DNA of 64,000 nt from Desulfobacter sp. (GTDB lineage: Bacteria > Desulfobacterota > Desulfobacteria > Desulfobacterales > Desulfobacteraceae): positions 1,718,001 to 1,782,000 of the forward strand of contig CP054837.1 in NCBI GenBank assembly GCA_028768525.1. The letters are read 5' to 3'. This document shows, piece after piece, positions 17,343 through 26,098 of the stretch. Made by a program: the position numbers and the translations under genes. Under the pieces are notes generated by a model that was not told the DNA's origin, did not search any database, and worked only from the letters and a program-made list of their open reading frames with translations. How positions within the stretch are numbered: position 1 is the stretch's first letter; each line of letters starts with the position of its first letter.

Positions 17343-18662
17343 TCAGGACCTACCCTTAATCCGTTTTGCCCCTGACCGTCCCAGGAATCCATCGTAGTTA
17401 CCGGTGATGAGGTGAGATTCAATCTGGGAAATGGTGTCTATGGAGACACCCACAACAATCAGGAGGGCAGTGCCGCCGAAATAAAACGGTATGTTAAATT
17501 TACTGATCAGCATGGTGGGCAGTACACAGACGGCAGAAACGTAGAGGGCGCCGCCGACCGTTATCCGGGTCAGCACCTTGTCAATGTATTCTGCGGTCCG
17601 TTTACCCGGACGAATGCCGGGAATGTACCCACCGTTCTTTTTCATGTTTTCCGCCACATCTTCGGGGTTGAACTGAACTGCCGTGTAAAAGAAGCAGAAG
17701 AAAATGATAAACCCGATATAAAGGATGTAGTACCAGATGGTGCCAGGGCTGAACATGGCCGCCACCGTCTGCATGACAGGCATGTTTGTAAACTGGGCCA
17801 ATGTTGTGGGAAACATGATGATGGACGATGCAAAAATCGGCGGGATAACGCCGGAGGTGTTGATTTTCAACGGCAGATGCGAGGTCTGCCCTCCGTACAT
17901 CTTCCTGCCCACCACACGTTTGGCATAATGCACCGGTATTCTGCGCTGGGCCTGTTCCATAAAAATGATGGCGGCGACAACAGCGATCATCATGACCAGC
18001 AGGATGATGATGGAGAAGATCCCCATTTCACCGGTGCTCAGCAGCCTGATGGTGTTGCCGATGGCAGAGGGCATATTAGCCACGATACCTGCAAAAATGA
18101 TCAATGATATCCCGTTGCCGATGCCCCGCTCGGTGATCTGTTCACCCAGCCACATGATAAAGGCCGTACCGGCAGTCAGAGTGATAATGGTAATCAGTCT
18201 GAATCCCCAGCCGGGGTAAGGTACGATGGGCACCCCTGCGGGGGAAGTCATGGACTCCAGCCCCACAGCAATGCCGAACCCCTGAATGACACTCAGGAGT
18301 ACTGTACCGTATCTGGTATATTGGGTTTTCTTTTTCCGTCCGGCATCCCCTTCCTTTTTCAACTGCTCAAGGTGGGGGATTACAACAGTCATCAACTCCA
18401 AGATGATGGAGGCACTGATATAGGGCATAATACCCAGGGCAAAAATACTCAGCCGTTCCAGCGCCCCCCCCGAGAACATGTTAAACATTGAGAATAAGGT
18501 ACCTGAAGCCGCAGCAAAGAAAGATTCCAAAGCTGCCCCGTCAATGCCGGGGGTGGGAACGTGGATCCCGACCCGGTAAACAAAAAGCAGGGCCAGGGTA
18601 ACCAGGAGTTTCCGTTTGAGTTCAGGAAGTTTAAACAGATTCTGATAGCTGTTCTCGATCAT
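17343..18662 (-). CDS. secY: Preprotein translocase subunit SecY
   Basis: 439-aa channel-forming subunit with ten predicted membrane helices. The plug and pore-ring region is near the start (TPGIDGAAL), and the cytoplasmic loops that bind ribosome and SecA have conserved basic residues (ERGIGNGISLIIFAGI, GIRPGKRTAEYI). It works with SecE, also in this window. Located after rplO, as in most spc operons. Confidence 0.98.
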   Translation of the reverse strand: MIENSYQNLFKLPELKRKLLVTLALLFVYRVGIHVPTPGIDGAALESFFAAASGTLFSMFNMFSGGALERLSIFALGIMPYISASIILELMTVVIPHLEQLKKEGDAGRKKKTQYTRYGTVLLSVIQGFGIAVGLESMTSPAGVPIVPYPGWGFRLITIITLTAGTAFIMWLGEQITERGIGNGISLIIFAGIVANMPSAIGNTIRLLSTGEMGIFSIIILLVMMIAVVAAIIFMEQAQRRIPVHYAKRVVGRKMYGGQTSHLPLKINTSGVIPPIFASSIIMFPTTLAQFTNMPVMQTVAAMFSPGTIWYYILYIGFIIFFCFFYTAVQFNPEDVAENMKKNGGYIPGIRPGKRTAEYIDKVLTRITVGGALYVSAVCVLPTMLISKFNIPFYFGGTALLIVVGVSIDTISQIESHLITGNYDGFLGRSGAKRIKGRS

Positions 18663-18687
18663 CTATATCATTCCTTGAGTGGTGTTG

Positions 18688-19122
18688 TTATTCAATGCTG
18701 CCGCCGGCAGATTCAATCTTTTCCCGGGCGGTTTTTGAAACCAGTATGTTTTTGAGGGTGAACTTTTTGGAAAGCTCGCCGTCACCAAGGATTTTGACGC
18801 CGTCGACTACGCCTTTAACCAGGCCTTCGCCCCTGAGGGCGTCAATGTCGATGACAGTGCCATCTTCAAAACGGTCCAGATCTTTTACGTTAAGAACGGC
18901 ATTATTTGTTTTGAAGATGTTTTTGAATCCACGTTTGGGCAGACGCCGGTAAATGGGCATCTGGCCGCCTTCGAAACCGGGGCGGACTGATCCGCCGGAA
19001 CGGGCTTTCAGGCCCTTGTGTCCCCTGGTGGAGGTTTTACCCATTCCGGAACCGGGACCGCGGCCGACTCTTTTTCTATTTTTTCTGCTTCCGGGAGCAG
19101 GAGCAAGGTCATGAAGCTGCAT
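18688..19122 (-). CDS. rplO: 50S ribosomal protein L15
   Basis: 144-aa late assembly protein. N-terminal basic extension with KNRKRVGRGPGSGMGKTSTR and GHKGLKARSGG, then the globular C-terminal domain. Starts 2 bp after rpmD with its ribosome site inside that gene's end (GAGGAGG). Confidence 0.97.
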   Translation of the reverse strand: MQLHDLAPAPGSRKNRKRVGRGPGSGMGKTSTRGHKGLKARSGGSVRPGFEGGQMPIYRRLPKRGFKNIFKTNNAVLNVKDLDRFEDGTVIDIDALRGEGLVKGVVDGVKILGDGELSKKFTLKNILVSKTAREKIESAGGSIE

Positions 19123-19124
19123 CC

Positions 19125-19304
19125 TTATGCCTCCTCTACTTTCAACAGGTGAGAAACTTTGTTCACCTGCCCCATGATCACGGGGGTATTTTCGTGCTCT
19201 ACGGTCTGGTGCATCTTTCTGATACCCAGGGAGCGGATGATCCGTCCGTGCTTGGCAGGACGCCCGATTGTGCTCTTAATCTGTGTAATCTTGATTTTAG
19301 CCAT
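19125..19304 (-). CDS. rpmD: 50S ribosomal protein L30
   Basis: 59-aa protein, MAKIKITQIKSTIGRPAKH, with the conserved LGIRKMHQTVEHENTP core. An upstream in-frame extension reaching 19433 overlaps rpsE out of frame and was not used; the start at 19304 matches the family. Confidence 0.95.
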   Translation of the reverse strand: MAKIKITQIKSTIGRPAKHGRIIRSLGIRKMHQTVEHENTPVIMGQVNKVSHLLKVEEA

Positions 19305-19315
19305 TATCTGCCTCT

Positions 19316-19816
19316 TTATATCTCTTCGGGTTTGAGACCGCGTTTTTTGGCAACTTCTTCTTTGGTGCACAAAGAGGTAAGCCCTGCCATGGTCGCTCTG
19401 ACGATGTTCTGTGTGTTGTGAGAACCAATACATTTGGTCAGAATATCGGTCACACCGGCAGCCTCAAGGACCGCGCGGATACCGCCGCCGGCAATCAGGC
19501 CGGTACCGGGGGATGCCGGTTTGAGCATCACCCGTCCGGAACCTGCATGGCCAAGCACTTCGTAGGGTACAGTACCATTGAGAAGCGCTACCTTGACCAT
19601 ATTCCGTTTGGCTTTTTCCATGCCTTTTTTAATGGCTTCGGGGACCTCTTTGGCCTTGCCCAGGCCGTATCCCACAGAGCCTTCGCCGTCGCCTACAACC
19701 ACCAGTGCGGTGAAGGTGAAGTTCCGGCCGCCTTTTACGACTTTGGCAACCCGGTTGATCCTGACGACCTTATCGATTAAACCTGTATCTTCCATCTGCT
19801 GTTGTTGTCTTGCCAA
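19316..19816 (-). CDS. rpsE: 30S ribosomal protein S5
   Basis: 166-aa protein of the mRNA entry channel, important for decoding accuracy. Double-stranded RNA-binding N-terminal domain (VAKVVKGGRNFTFTALVVVGD) and C-terminal domain (GHAGSGRVMLKPASPGTGLIAGG). The start is TTG (MARQQQQMED) behind AAGGAGG. Confidence 0.97.
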   Translation of the reverse strand: MARQQQQMEDTGLIDKVVRINRVAKVVKGGRNFTFTALVVVGDGEGSVGYGLGKAKEVPEAIKKGMEKAKRNMVKVALLNGTVPYEVLGHAGSGRVMLKPASPGTGLIAGGGIRAVLEAAGVTDILTKCIGSHNTQNIVRATMAGLTSLCTKEEVAKKRGLKPEEI

Positions 19817-19832
19817 GGGTGTTCCTCCTTAA

Positions 19833-20201
19833 TTAGAATTCAAGACCGGCTTCACGGGCCCCGTCTGAAAGCGCTTTTACACGTCCGTGATAAAGGAAGC
19901 CGTTCCTGTCCAGAACCACTTTTTTAATTCCTTTATCAAGAGCTCTCTTGCCGATGAGGGTTCCAACCGCCTTTGCAACATCCTGTTTTTTACCTTCAAC
20001 AGGGGCATCTTTGTACTCTGGGTCCAAAGTAGATGCGGCAACAAGGGTAACCCCTTTGGTGTCGTCAACGATCTGCGCGTAGATGTGCTTTGCACTTCTG
20101 AACACGCTCAGTCTGGGACGATCCTGATTACCGAAAATATTCTTTCTGATCCGTTTTTTTCTCTTAAGCCTGGCTTTAAGCCTTGGTGATGTATTTCCCA
20201 T
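19833..20201 (-). CDS. rplR: 50S ribosomal protein L18
   Basis: 122-aa 5S rRNA-binding protein. Basic N-terminus (RLKARLKRKKRIRKN), then RPRLSVFRSAKHIYAQIVDD and the end YHGRVKALSDGAREAGLEF, all diagnostic. Confidence 0.97.
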   Translation of the reverse strand: MGNTSPRLKARLKRKKRIRKNIFGNQDRPRLSVFRSAKHIYAQIVDDTKGVTLVAASTLDPEYKDAPVEGKKQDVAKAVGTLIGKRALDKGIKKVVLDRNGFLYHGRVKALSDGAREAGLEF

Positions 20202-20220
20202 TGTTTTAATTCCTCACCTA

Positions 20221-20763
20221 TTAATCTTTACCAGCAGTTTTACCGGCTTTTCTTATAATCCGCTCATCAGCATACATAATGCCCTTGCCCTTGTAAGGCT
20301 CGGGGGGTCTGATGGCCCTGATATTGGCGGCAGCCTGGCCCAAAAGCTCTTTATCAATACTGGTGAGAGTCACTTCCACGTTTTTGTCCACTGCAGCGGC
20401 AACACCTTCGGGAAGATCAAATTCTACCGGATTGGAGTAACCCACGTTGAGTACCAGGGCCTTGCCCTTGGTTTCTGCGCGGTACCCGATACCGGAAAGC
20501 ACCAGCTTTTTTTCGTATCCTGTGGTGACGCCGTGTACCATGTTGAAGATCAAAGATCTAAACAGGCCCTGGAGCGCCACTTTCTTTTTGTCAGACGTGT
20601 CGGTGGTTACGGTCAACACGTTGTCATTGATATCGATATCGATTGCCGGATGTACCTTACGATCCAGGGCGCCCTTGGGGCCTTTAACGTTAATCGTATC
20701 ACCATCAAGGGTAACTTGGACCTTATCGGGAAGCTGGACCGGCTGTTTTCCTATTCTTGACAT
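20221..20763 (-). CDS. rplF: 50S ribosomal protein L6
   Basis: 180-aa protein near the sarcin-ricin loop and factor-binding site. Starts MSRIGKQPVQLPD; the C-terminal repeat carries IRAIRPPEPYKGKGIMY. Two alpha/beta repeats as normal. Confidence 0.98.
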   Translation of the reverse strand: MSRIGKQPVQLPDKVQVTLDGDTINVKGPKGALDRKVHPAIDIDINDNVLTVTTDTSDKKKVALQGLFRSLIFNMVHGVTTGYEKKLVLSGIGYRAETKGKALVLNVGYSNPVEFDLPEGVAAAVDKNVEVTLTSIDKELLGQAAANIRAIRPPEPYKGKGIMYADERIIRKAGKTAGKD

Positions 20764-20777
20764 TCTCTACTCCTGTC

Positions 20778-21176
20778 CTACCAAACGTTACAAAGAATTT
20801 CACCGCCGACGTTCGCTTCTTTAGCCTGCTTGTCGGTCATCAACCCCTTGGAAGTTGAAATGATGGATATACCCAGGCCGTTTAATACCGGCTTAATGTT
20901 CTTAGACTTGGAGTAAACCCTGCAGGAGGGTTTGCTCACGCGCTGGATACCAAAGATTGTCGGGTTCCCTTCGGAAACATATTTGAGGTACACACGGATA
21001 ACACCCTGTGTCTCATTTTCAAGGAATTTGAAGTCTTTGATATACCCTTGTTCCTTAAGCACCCGCACCATCTCAAGTTTAACCTTAGATCCGGGGATAT
21101 CCACTTTGGCCAGACCTGCTTTGCCACCGTTTCTGATGCTTGTCAGCATGTCTGCAATTGGATCACTAATTGCCAT
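20778..21176 (-). CDS. rpsH: 30S ribosomal protein S8
   Basis: 132-aa central-domain 16S-binding protein; in other bacteria it represses the spc operon by binding near the rplX-rplE junction. Opening DPIADMLTSIRNG and the C-terminal LGISIISTSKGLMTDKQA are diagnostic. Confidence 0.98.
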   Translation of the reverse strand: MAISDPIADMLTSIRNGGKAGLAKVDIPGSKVKLEMVRVLKEQGYIKDFKFLENETQGVIRVYLKYVSEGNPTIFGIQRVSKPSCRVYSKSKNIKPVLNGLGISIISTSKGLMTDKQAKEANVGGEILCNVW

Positions 21177-21231
21177 TTGTAATTCTCCTTAAAATCCGCT
21201 GATAATAAAATTTCGTTCAGAATCCGTTTGA

Positions 21232-21417
21232 TTACCAGGATGATTTGGTAACGCCGGGAAGTTTGCCTTCAGAGGCAAGTGTTCTAAAACAGATTCTGCA
21301 GATACCAGCTTTTCTGATAAATGCTCTTGGTCTACCGCATAAGGGGCACCTGTTATACGCCCGCACACCAAATTTGGGTTTCCTCTGTGCCTTTGCGATT
21401 AAAGCTTTTTTAGCCAA
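21232..21417 (-). CDS. rpsN: 30S ribosomal protein S14, zinc-binding type
   Basis: 61-aa short S14 with two CxxC pairs (C24-x2-C27 and C40-x2-C43) that bind zinc; the zinc-independent form is about 100 aa. Starts at TTG (MAKKALIAKA) behind AAAGGAGGAG. Standard place between rplE and rpsH. Confidence 0.96.
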   Translation of the reverse strand: MAKKALIAKAQRKPKFGVRAYNRCPLCGRPRAFIRKAGICRICFRTLASEGKLPGVTKSSW

Positions 21418-21435
21418 GCTCTCCTCCTTTGGATC

Positions 21436-21975
21436 CTAGTTTTTGAAGGGCATTCCCATGAGTTTGAGGAACGCTTTCCCTTCTTCATCGGTTTTGGCTG
21501 TGGTTACAACCGTAATATTGAGACCCTTGATGCTGTCGGTCTTATCATAGTCGATCTCAGGGAAAATGATGTGCTCGGTGATCCCCAAGCTGTAGTTCCC
21601 CCGGCCGTCAAAAGCCTTTCCGGAAATCCCGCGGAAATCCCTTACACGGGGAAGTGCAATGTTGATCAGTCTGTCCATGAAATCATACATTTTTTCCCGG
21701 CGAAGGGTTACCTTGCATCCAATGGGAAGATCGGCACGAAGCTTGAAGTTCGCGATGGGCTTTTTAGCCCGGGTGATTACGGCTTTCTGACCGGCGATCA
21801 GGGTAAGTTCCTGGGCGGCGGATTCAACAATCTTGGGATTGCGGACAGCTTCGCCCAGCCCCATGTTCAAAACAATTTTTTCCAACTTGGGCACCTGGCA
21901 CTGGTTGCTGTATTTGAACTCTTCAGTCAGTGCAGGAGCGACCTCGTTGGTATATTTTTCCTTAAGCGTAGTCAT
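21436..21975 (-). CDS. rplE: 50S ribosomal protein L5
   Basis: 179-aa 5S rRNA-binding protein that contacts P-site tRNA. Shows LEKIVLNMGLGEAV, GQKAVITRAKKPIANFKLR and the C-terminal KTDEEGKAFLKLMGMPF. Normal length and place. Confidence 0.98.
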   Translation of the reverse strand: MTTLKEKYTNEVAPALTEEFKYSNQCQVPKLEKIVLNMGLGEAVRNPKIVESAAQELTLIAGQKAVITRAKKPIANFKLRADLPIGCKVTLRREKMYDFMDRLINIALPRVRDFRGISGKAFDGRGNYSLGITEHIIFPEIDYDKTDSIKGLNITVVTTAKTDEEGKAFLKLMGMPFKN

Positions 21976-21995
21976 CTATTCTCTCCGGCTGTTGC

Positions 21996-22316
21996 TTATG
22001 CGTCGATCTGCTGGTCGCATTTTTTGCAGATTCGAACCCGTTTACCATCTTCCAGCTCTTTGATTCCGATGCGGGTCGGTTTCACACAGGAGTTGCACAT
22101 GAGCATCAGGTTGGATACGTGGATGGGCATTGCCTTTTCCACGATGCCGCCCTGGGGATTGGCCTGTGTGGGACGCTGGTGAACCTTTACAACGTTAATG
22201 TTTTCAACGACGACCCGGTTGGTCTTTTTTACGACCTTGAGCACCTTACCGATTTTGCCTTTGTCTTTACCGGTGAGAACTTTTACCTTGTCATCTTTTT
22301 TAATTCTGATTTTCAT
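21996..22316 (-). CDS. rplX: 50S ribosomal protein L24
   Basis: 106-aa assembly-initiating protein at the exit tunnel rim. KOW motif (VKVLTGKDKGKIGKVLKV) near the N-terminus. The C-terminal part has two CxxC pairs (CNSC, CKKC), a zinc ribbon found in many bacterial L24 proteins. Confidence 0.97.
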   Translation of the reverse strand: MKIRIKKDDKVKVLTGKDKGKIGKVLKVVKKTNRVVVENINVVKVHQRPTQANPQGGIVEKAMPIHVSNLMLMCNSCVKPTRIGIKELEDGKRVRICKKCDQQIDA

Positions 22317-22342
22317 ACTTTATATTCTCCACTGTCCCGGTA

Positions 22343-22711
22343 TTAAAGTACGTCAGGAGCAAGGGACACGATTTTCATAAACCGCTTTGCTCTCAGTTCC
22401 CTGGCCACCGGGCCGAAAATACGGGTACCCACCGGTTCATTGTTTTTGTTAAGCACAACCGCGGAATTGTCATCAAATCTGATGGAAGACCCATCCGGCC
22501 GGGCAATCTCTTTTTTGGTCCGTACGATAACGGCCTGAACAATGTCACCTTTGCTGACCTTGGAATTGGGAATGGCTTCCTTTACGGAAACAACAATAAT
22601 ATCTCCAATGCTGGCATAACGTCTTTTGGATCCGCCCAGCACCTTGATGCAGTACAATTCCTTGGCCCCTGAGTTGTCGGCGACAGTCAGTCTGGTTTCA
22701 CTCTGAATCAT
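22343..22711 (-). CDS. rplN: 50S ribosomal protein L14
   Basis: 122-aa five-stranded barrel protein at the subunit interface. MIQSETRLTVADNSGAKEL start and GTRIFGPVARELRAKRFMKI end are diagnostic. Confidence 0.98.
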   Translation of the reverse strand: MIQSETRLTVADNSGAKELYCIKVLGGSKRRYASIGDIIVVSVKEAIPNSKVSKGDIVQAVIVRTKKEIARPDGSSIRFDDNSAVVLNKNNEPVGTRIFGPVARELRAKRFMKIVSLAPDVL

Positions 22712-22729
22712 AATTGAACTCCTTAAAAA

Positions 22730-22990
22730 CTAAACCGCTTTTTTAACAATCTCGGTTACCCGGAAATGTTTCAGCTTGCTCAAAGGTCTGGTTTCGATGA
22801 TTTTTACCTCATCGCCGATGTTGCACTGGTTGTTCTCATCGTGTGCGTGGTAGTTTTTGTAGCGTTTGATGTATTTTTTATACACCTTGTGCTGAACAAA
22901 TCTTTCAACCCGGACAACAATAGACTTGTCCATTTTGTCGGATACGACCAGACCGATAAGCTCTTTTTTGTTACTTTTTTTATTTTCCAT
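22730..22990 (-). CDS. rpsQ: 30S ribosomal protein S17
   Basis: 86-aa OB-fold 16S-binding protein: LIGLVVSDKMDKSIVVRVER, then KYHAHDENNQCNIGD and ETRPLSKLKHFRV. Lies 11 bp after rpmC. Confidence 0.97.
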   Translation of the reverse strand: MENKKSNKKELIGLVVSDKMDKSIVVRVERFVQHKVYKKYIKRYKNYHAHDENNQCNIGDEVKIIETRPLSKLKHFRVTEIVKKAV

Positions 22991-23001
22991 GTCGTTAACT
23001 C

Positions 23002-23199
23002 TTAGCTGATGGTTACGTTCATTTCTTTGGAAATGGTATAGAGTCTGGCGATGTCTTTCTTTACATTCGAAAGCATAGCTGTGTTCTCGAGCTGTCCAAC
23101 ATCATTCTGGAAACGAAGATTGAAAAGTTCTTTTTTGAGCTCAACAAGCTTTTCTTTAATCTGATCTGCATCCATTTCTCTGATTTCACTGGCCTTCAT
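23002..23199 (-). CDS. rpmC: 50S ribosomal protein L29
   Basis: 65-aa two-helix protein at the tunnel exit, where SRP and trigger factor dock. MKASEIREM start and LFNLRFQNDVGQLENT core. The start at 23199 is favoured over one 7 codons upstream: GGAGAGGAG lies 8 nt before it and the upstream choice would overlap rplP. Confidence 0.95.
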   Translation of the reverse strand: MKASEIREMDADQIKEKLVELKKELFNLRFQNDVGQLENTAMLSNVKKDIARLYTISKEMNVTIS

Positions 23200-23203
23200 A
23201 ATA

Positions 23204-23611
23204 CTAACTCCTCTCCACAAAACGGGTTTTCACGGAAAGTTTTCTTGCAGCAAGCCGCATTGCTTCTCTAGCCAGTTCTCTGGGGACACCTTCCATTTCG
23301 TAAAGGATCTTGCCCGGTTTTACCCGTGCTACCCACGCATCGGTTGCACCCTTACCCTTACCCATCCGGACTTCGGCGGGTTTTTTGGTAACGGGATGAT
23401 CAGGGAAGAATCTGATCCAGCTTTTGCCCTGTCTTTTGGCCTTTCTGGTCATTGCAACCCTGGCTGCTTCTATCTGTCTTGCATTTACATATCCGCATTC
23501 AACGGCCTGGAGACCGTAGTCGCCGAAGCTCAAGGTGTTACCGCGGGTGGGAGTACCTTTGGTTCTGCCCCGGAACTGTTTACGGAATTTAACATTTTTT
23601 GGACTCAGCAT
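23204..23611 (-). CDS. rplP: 50S ribosomal protein L16
   Basis: 135-aa protein near the A site. MLSPKNVKFRKQFRGR start, GLQAVECGYVNARQIEAAR, and the VRMGKGKGA loop near the peptidyl transferase centre. Confidence 0.98.
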   Translation of the reverse strand: MLSPKNVKFRKQFRGRTKGTPTRGNTLSFGDYGLQAVECGYVNARQIEAARVAMTRKAKRQGKSWIRFFPDHPVTKKPAEVRMGKGKGATDAWVARVKPGKILYEMEGVPRELAREAMRLAARKLSVKTRFVERS

Positions 23612-23634
23612 TTGCTAATATCTCCTCATCGCCT

Positions 23635-24288
23635 CTATTTAGTCGCCAAAGCCTGCTCGCCAGGACCCACTACTTCACCTTTGAAGATGAAGGTTTTAAT
23701 ACCGATGGTGCCGTAGGTAGTTTTGGCTTCAGTGAAACCGTAGTCCACATCAGCTCTCAGGGTGTGAAGGGGAATACGCCCTTCTTTATACCATTCGGTC
23801 CTGGCCATTTCAGCGCCGCCCAGACGGCCGGAGCAGATAATTTTAATACCCTTGGCTCCGAATCTCATGGCTGAGGATACGCTTCTTTTCATGGCTCTTC
23901 TGAATGCGATTCTTCTTTCCAGCTGGCTGGCAATATTTTCTGCCACGAGCTGGGCGTCAATCTCAGGTCTTCTGACTTCTTTGATATCAATCAGGACATC
24001 GGGGTTGAGCATTTTTTCCAGCTCTTTTTTGAGCAGGGCAATCTCAGACCCTTTTTTGCCGATGATGATGCCGGGTCTTGCGGCAAACACCCGCAGTCTG
24101 ATCTGTTTTGAGAATCTTTCGATCTCAATTTTTGAGACGCCGGCGTGGTAGAGTTTCTTTTTCAGAAACTTTCTGACCTTGAAGTCTTCTTCAACAAAGG
24201 CTGCGTAGTCTTTGTCCGCGTACCATCTGGAATCCCAAGTCCTGATGATGCCTAATCTTAATCCGGTAGGATGTACTTTCTGGCCCAA
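23635..24288 (-). CDS. rpsC: 30S ribosomal protein S3
   Basis: 217-aa mRNA entry-tunnel protein with helicase activity. Starts at TTG (MGQKVHPTGLRLG) behind GGAGGAAC. KH domain with GIIIGKKGSEI (G-x2-G loop) and C-terminal domain with GRLGGAEMARTEWYKEG. Confidence 0.97.
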   Translation of the reverse strand: MGQKVHPTGLRLGIIRTWDSRWYADKDYAAFVEEDFKVRKFLKKKLYHAGVSKIEIERFSKQIRLRVFAARPGIIIGKKGSEIALLKKELEKMLNPDVLIDIKEVRRPEIDAQLVAENIASQLERRIAFRRAMKRSVSSAMRFGAKGIKIICSGRLGGAEMARTEWYKEGRIPLHTLRADVDYGFTEAKTTYGTIGIKTFIFKGEVVGPGEQALATK

Positions 24289-24304
24289 GCCTGTTCCTCC
24301 TTGT

Positions 24305-24640
24305 TTAGACGGTTTCTTCTACAATCACGGTTATATGACTGGTTCTTTTCAAAATGCGGGAGGCTCTTCCCCTTGCCCGCGGCCTGAACCGTTTCATGGA
24401 TGGTCCATGATCTACAATCACGTTTTTCACTACCAGCTTATCAACGTCCATCTCATTGTTGTGCTCAGCATTGGCAATGGCGGACTGCAGGGTCTTGTAC
24501 ATGATACCTGCGGCTTTCAGCGGCATGAACTTCAGCATCGTCAAAGCCTGTTCTGCATTTTTTCCCTTGATTTCGGAAATGGGCAGGCGGAGCTTGAACG
24601 GTGAAATCCTTGCATATCTTGTGGTTGCTTTAACTTCCAT
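24305..24640 (-). CDS. rplV: 50S ribosomal protein L22
   Basis: 111-aa protein whose beta-hairpin lines the exit tunnel near the macrolide site. TTRYARISPFKLRLPI start and the hairpin KRFRPRARGRASRILKRTSH are intact, with no insertion or deletion of the macrolide-resistance kind seen. Confidence 0.97.
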   Translation of the reverse strand: MEVKATTRYARISPFKLRLPISEIKGKNAEQALTMLKFMPLKAAGIMYKTLQSAIANAEHNNEMDVDKLVVKNVIVDHGPSMKRFRPRARGRASRILKRTSHITVIVEETV

Positions 24641-24671
24641 TACTTATTCCTCTCTATCATGGTGCCGACAA

Positions 24672-24950
24672 TTAGCGTTTTTTGGCTTTTTTGTCCGCGG
24701 CATGACCCCAATAGGTTCTAGTAGGTGAAAATTCACCAAGCTTATGGCCGACCATGTTTTCAGTCACGAATACCGGGATGAACTTTCTCCCGTTGTGCAC
24801 TGCAAAGGTGATTCCAACCATTTCAGGGAAAATGGTAGACCGTCTAGACCAGGTTTTGATAACTTTATTGCTGTTGGACTTCTGCGCGTCCAGAACTTTC
24901 TTCATCAGTTCTGTTGCGATATAAGGTCCTTTTTTCAATGATCTTGGCAT
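24672..24950 (-). CDS. rpsS: 30S ribosomal protein S19
   Basis: 92-aa head protein forming a complex with S13. MPRSLKKGPYIATELM, TWSRRSTIFPEMVG and HKLGEFSPTRTYWGH are diagnostic. Confidence 0.98.
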   Translation of the reverse strand: MPRSLKKGPYIATELMKKVLDAQKSNSNKVIKTWSRRSTIFPEMVGITFAVHNGRKFIPVFVTENMVGHKLGEFSPTRTYWGHAADKKAKKR

Positions 24951-24963
24951 AATTATTCACCTA

Positions 24964-25797
24964 TTATTTTCTTTTAGCCCTTCTTTTAACAATGTACTGA
25001 TCCGTTCTGGCATTCTTCCGGGTTCTCTTACCCTTGGTGGGAACGCCCCAGGGTGTACAGGGCTGACGACCACCTGAAGACCGGCCTTCGCCGCCGCCCA
25101 TGGGATGGTCAACCGGGTTCATTGCCACGCCTCTGACAGAAGGTCTTCTACCCATCCAACGGGTACGGCCGGCTTTACCGATGCTCACGTCACCGTGTTT
25201 TTCGTTGCCTACACGACCGATGGTGGCTTTACACTGGAGATGGATCATCCGAACTTCGCCGGAGGGAAGCAGTACCTGGGCGTAAGTGCCTTCTTTGGCC
25301 ATAAGCCGGGCATAACCGCCTGCACTTCTGACGATCTGGCCGCCTTTGTTCTGCTTGAGTTCGATATTATGAATCCGGGTGCCTGTGGGAATATTTTCCA
25401 GGGGCAGGCAGTTACCGGGTTTGATATCCGCTTCAGGGCCGGTTTCAAGAATATCGCCAACTTTCACATCCAGGGGAGCCAGGATGTATCTCTTTTCACC
25501 ATCTGCATAGGTCAGCAGGGCGATACGGGCAGATCTGTTGGGATCGTACTCGATGGCCGATACCTTGGCCGGAATCCCGTCCTTGTCCCGTTTGAAATCA
25601 ATAATACGATATTTTTTCTTTGCACCGCCGCCTCTGTGTTTTGCGGTAATTCTTCCGTAGGAGTTGCGGCCGGACCGTTTGTTCAGCTTCTTGGTCAGGC
25701 GCCGTTCAGGTTTGGTCTTGGTAATTTCTTCAAAAGAAAGGTATTCCTGAGCACGTCTCCCTGGAGAAGTCGGTTTTGTCTTAACTATTGTTGACAT
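24964..25797 (-). CDS. rplB: 50S ribosomal protein L2
   Basis: 277-aa protein needed for subunit joining and peptidyl transfer. OB-fold and SH3-like domains, then the basic C-terminal extension with AMNPVDHPMGGGEGR; the conserved His of DHP is present. A stretch of NKRSGRNSYGRITAKHRGGG near the N-terminus is typical. Confidence 0.98.
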   Translation of the reverse strand: MSTIVKTKPTSPGRRAQEYLSFEEITKTKPERRLTKKLNKRSGRNSYGRITAKHRGGGAKKKYRIIDFKRDKDGIPAKVSAIEYDPNRSARIALLTYADGEKRYILAPLDVKVGDILETGPEADIKPGNCLPLENIPTGTRIHNIELKQNKGGQIVRSAGGYARLMAKEGTYAQVLLPSGEVRMIHLQCKATIGRVGNEKHGDVSIGKAGRTRWMGRRPSVRGVAMNPVDHPMGGGEGRSSGGRQPCTPWGVPTKGKRTRKNARTDQYIVKRRAKRK

Positions 25798-25809
25798 ATG
25801 TATACCTCT

Positions 25810-26097
25810 TTAAACACCTTCAAAAAAATCAATTCTCTGTCCCGGCATCAGGGTAACGATGGCTTTTTTCCAGTCGTTTCTCTTACCGATGATTCTGCCA
25901 CGCTGTTTAACTTTGCCTTTGACCTGTACGGTTCTGACCTGCTTAACCTGGGTGTTAAAGGCTTTCTCAACAGCGTCCTTGATTTCGACACGGTTGGCCC
26001 GCTTGTCTACTTTAAAGGTAATCTGGTTGTGAAGTTCTTTTTGAAGGGTTGTTTTTTCAGTGACGACAGGTCCTCTGAGGATGTCATATTCTCTCAT
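25810..26097 (-). CDS. rplW: 50S ribosomal protein L23
   Basis: 95-aa tunnel-exit protein that docks SRP and trigger factor. Conserved ILRGPVVTEKTTLQ start and RANRVEIKDAVEKAF. Lies 1 bp after rplD. Confidence 0.97.
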   Translation of the reverse strand: MREYDILRGPVVTEKTTLQKELHNQITFKVDKRANRVEIKDAVEKAFNTQVKQVRTVQVKGKVKQRGRIIGKRNDWKKAIVTLMPGQRIDFFEGV

Positions 26098-26098
26098 T

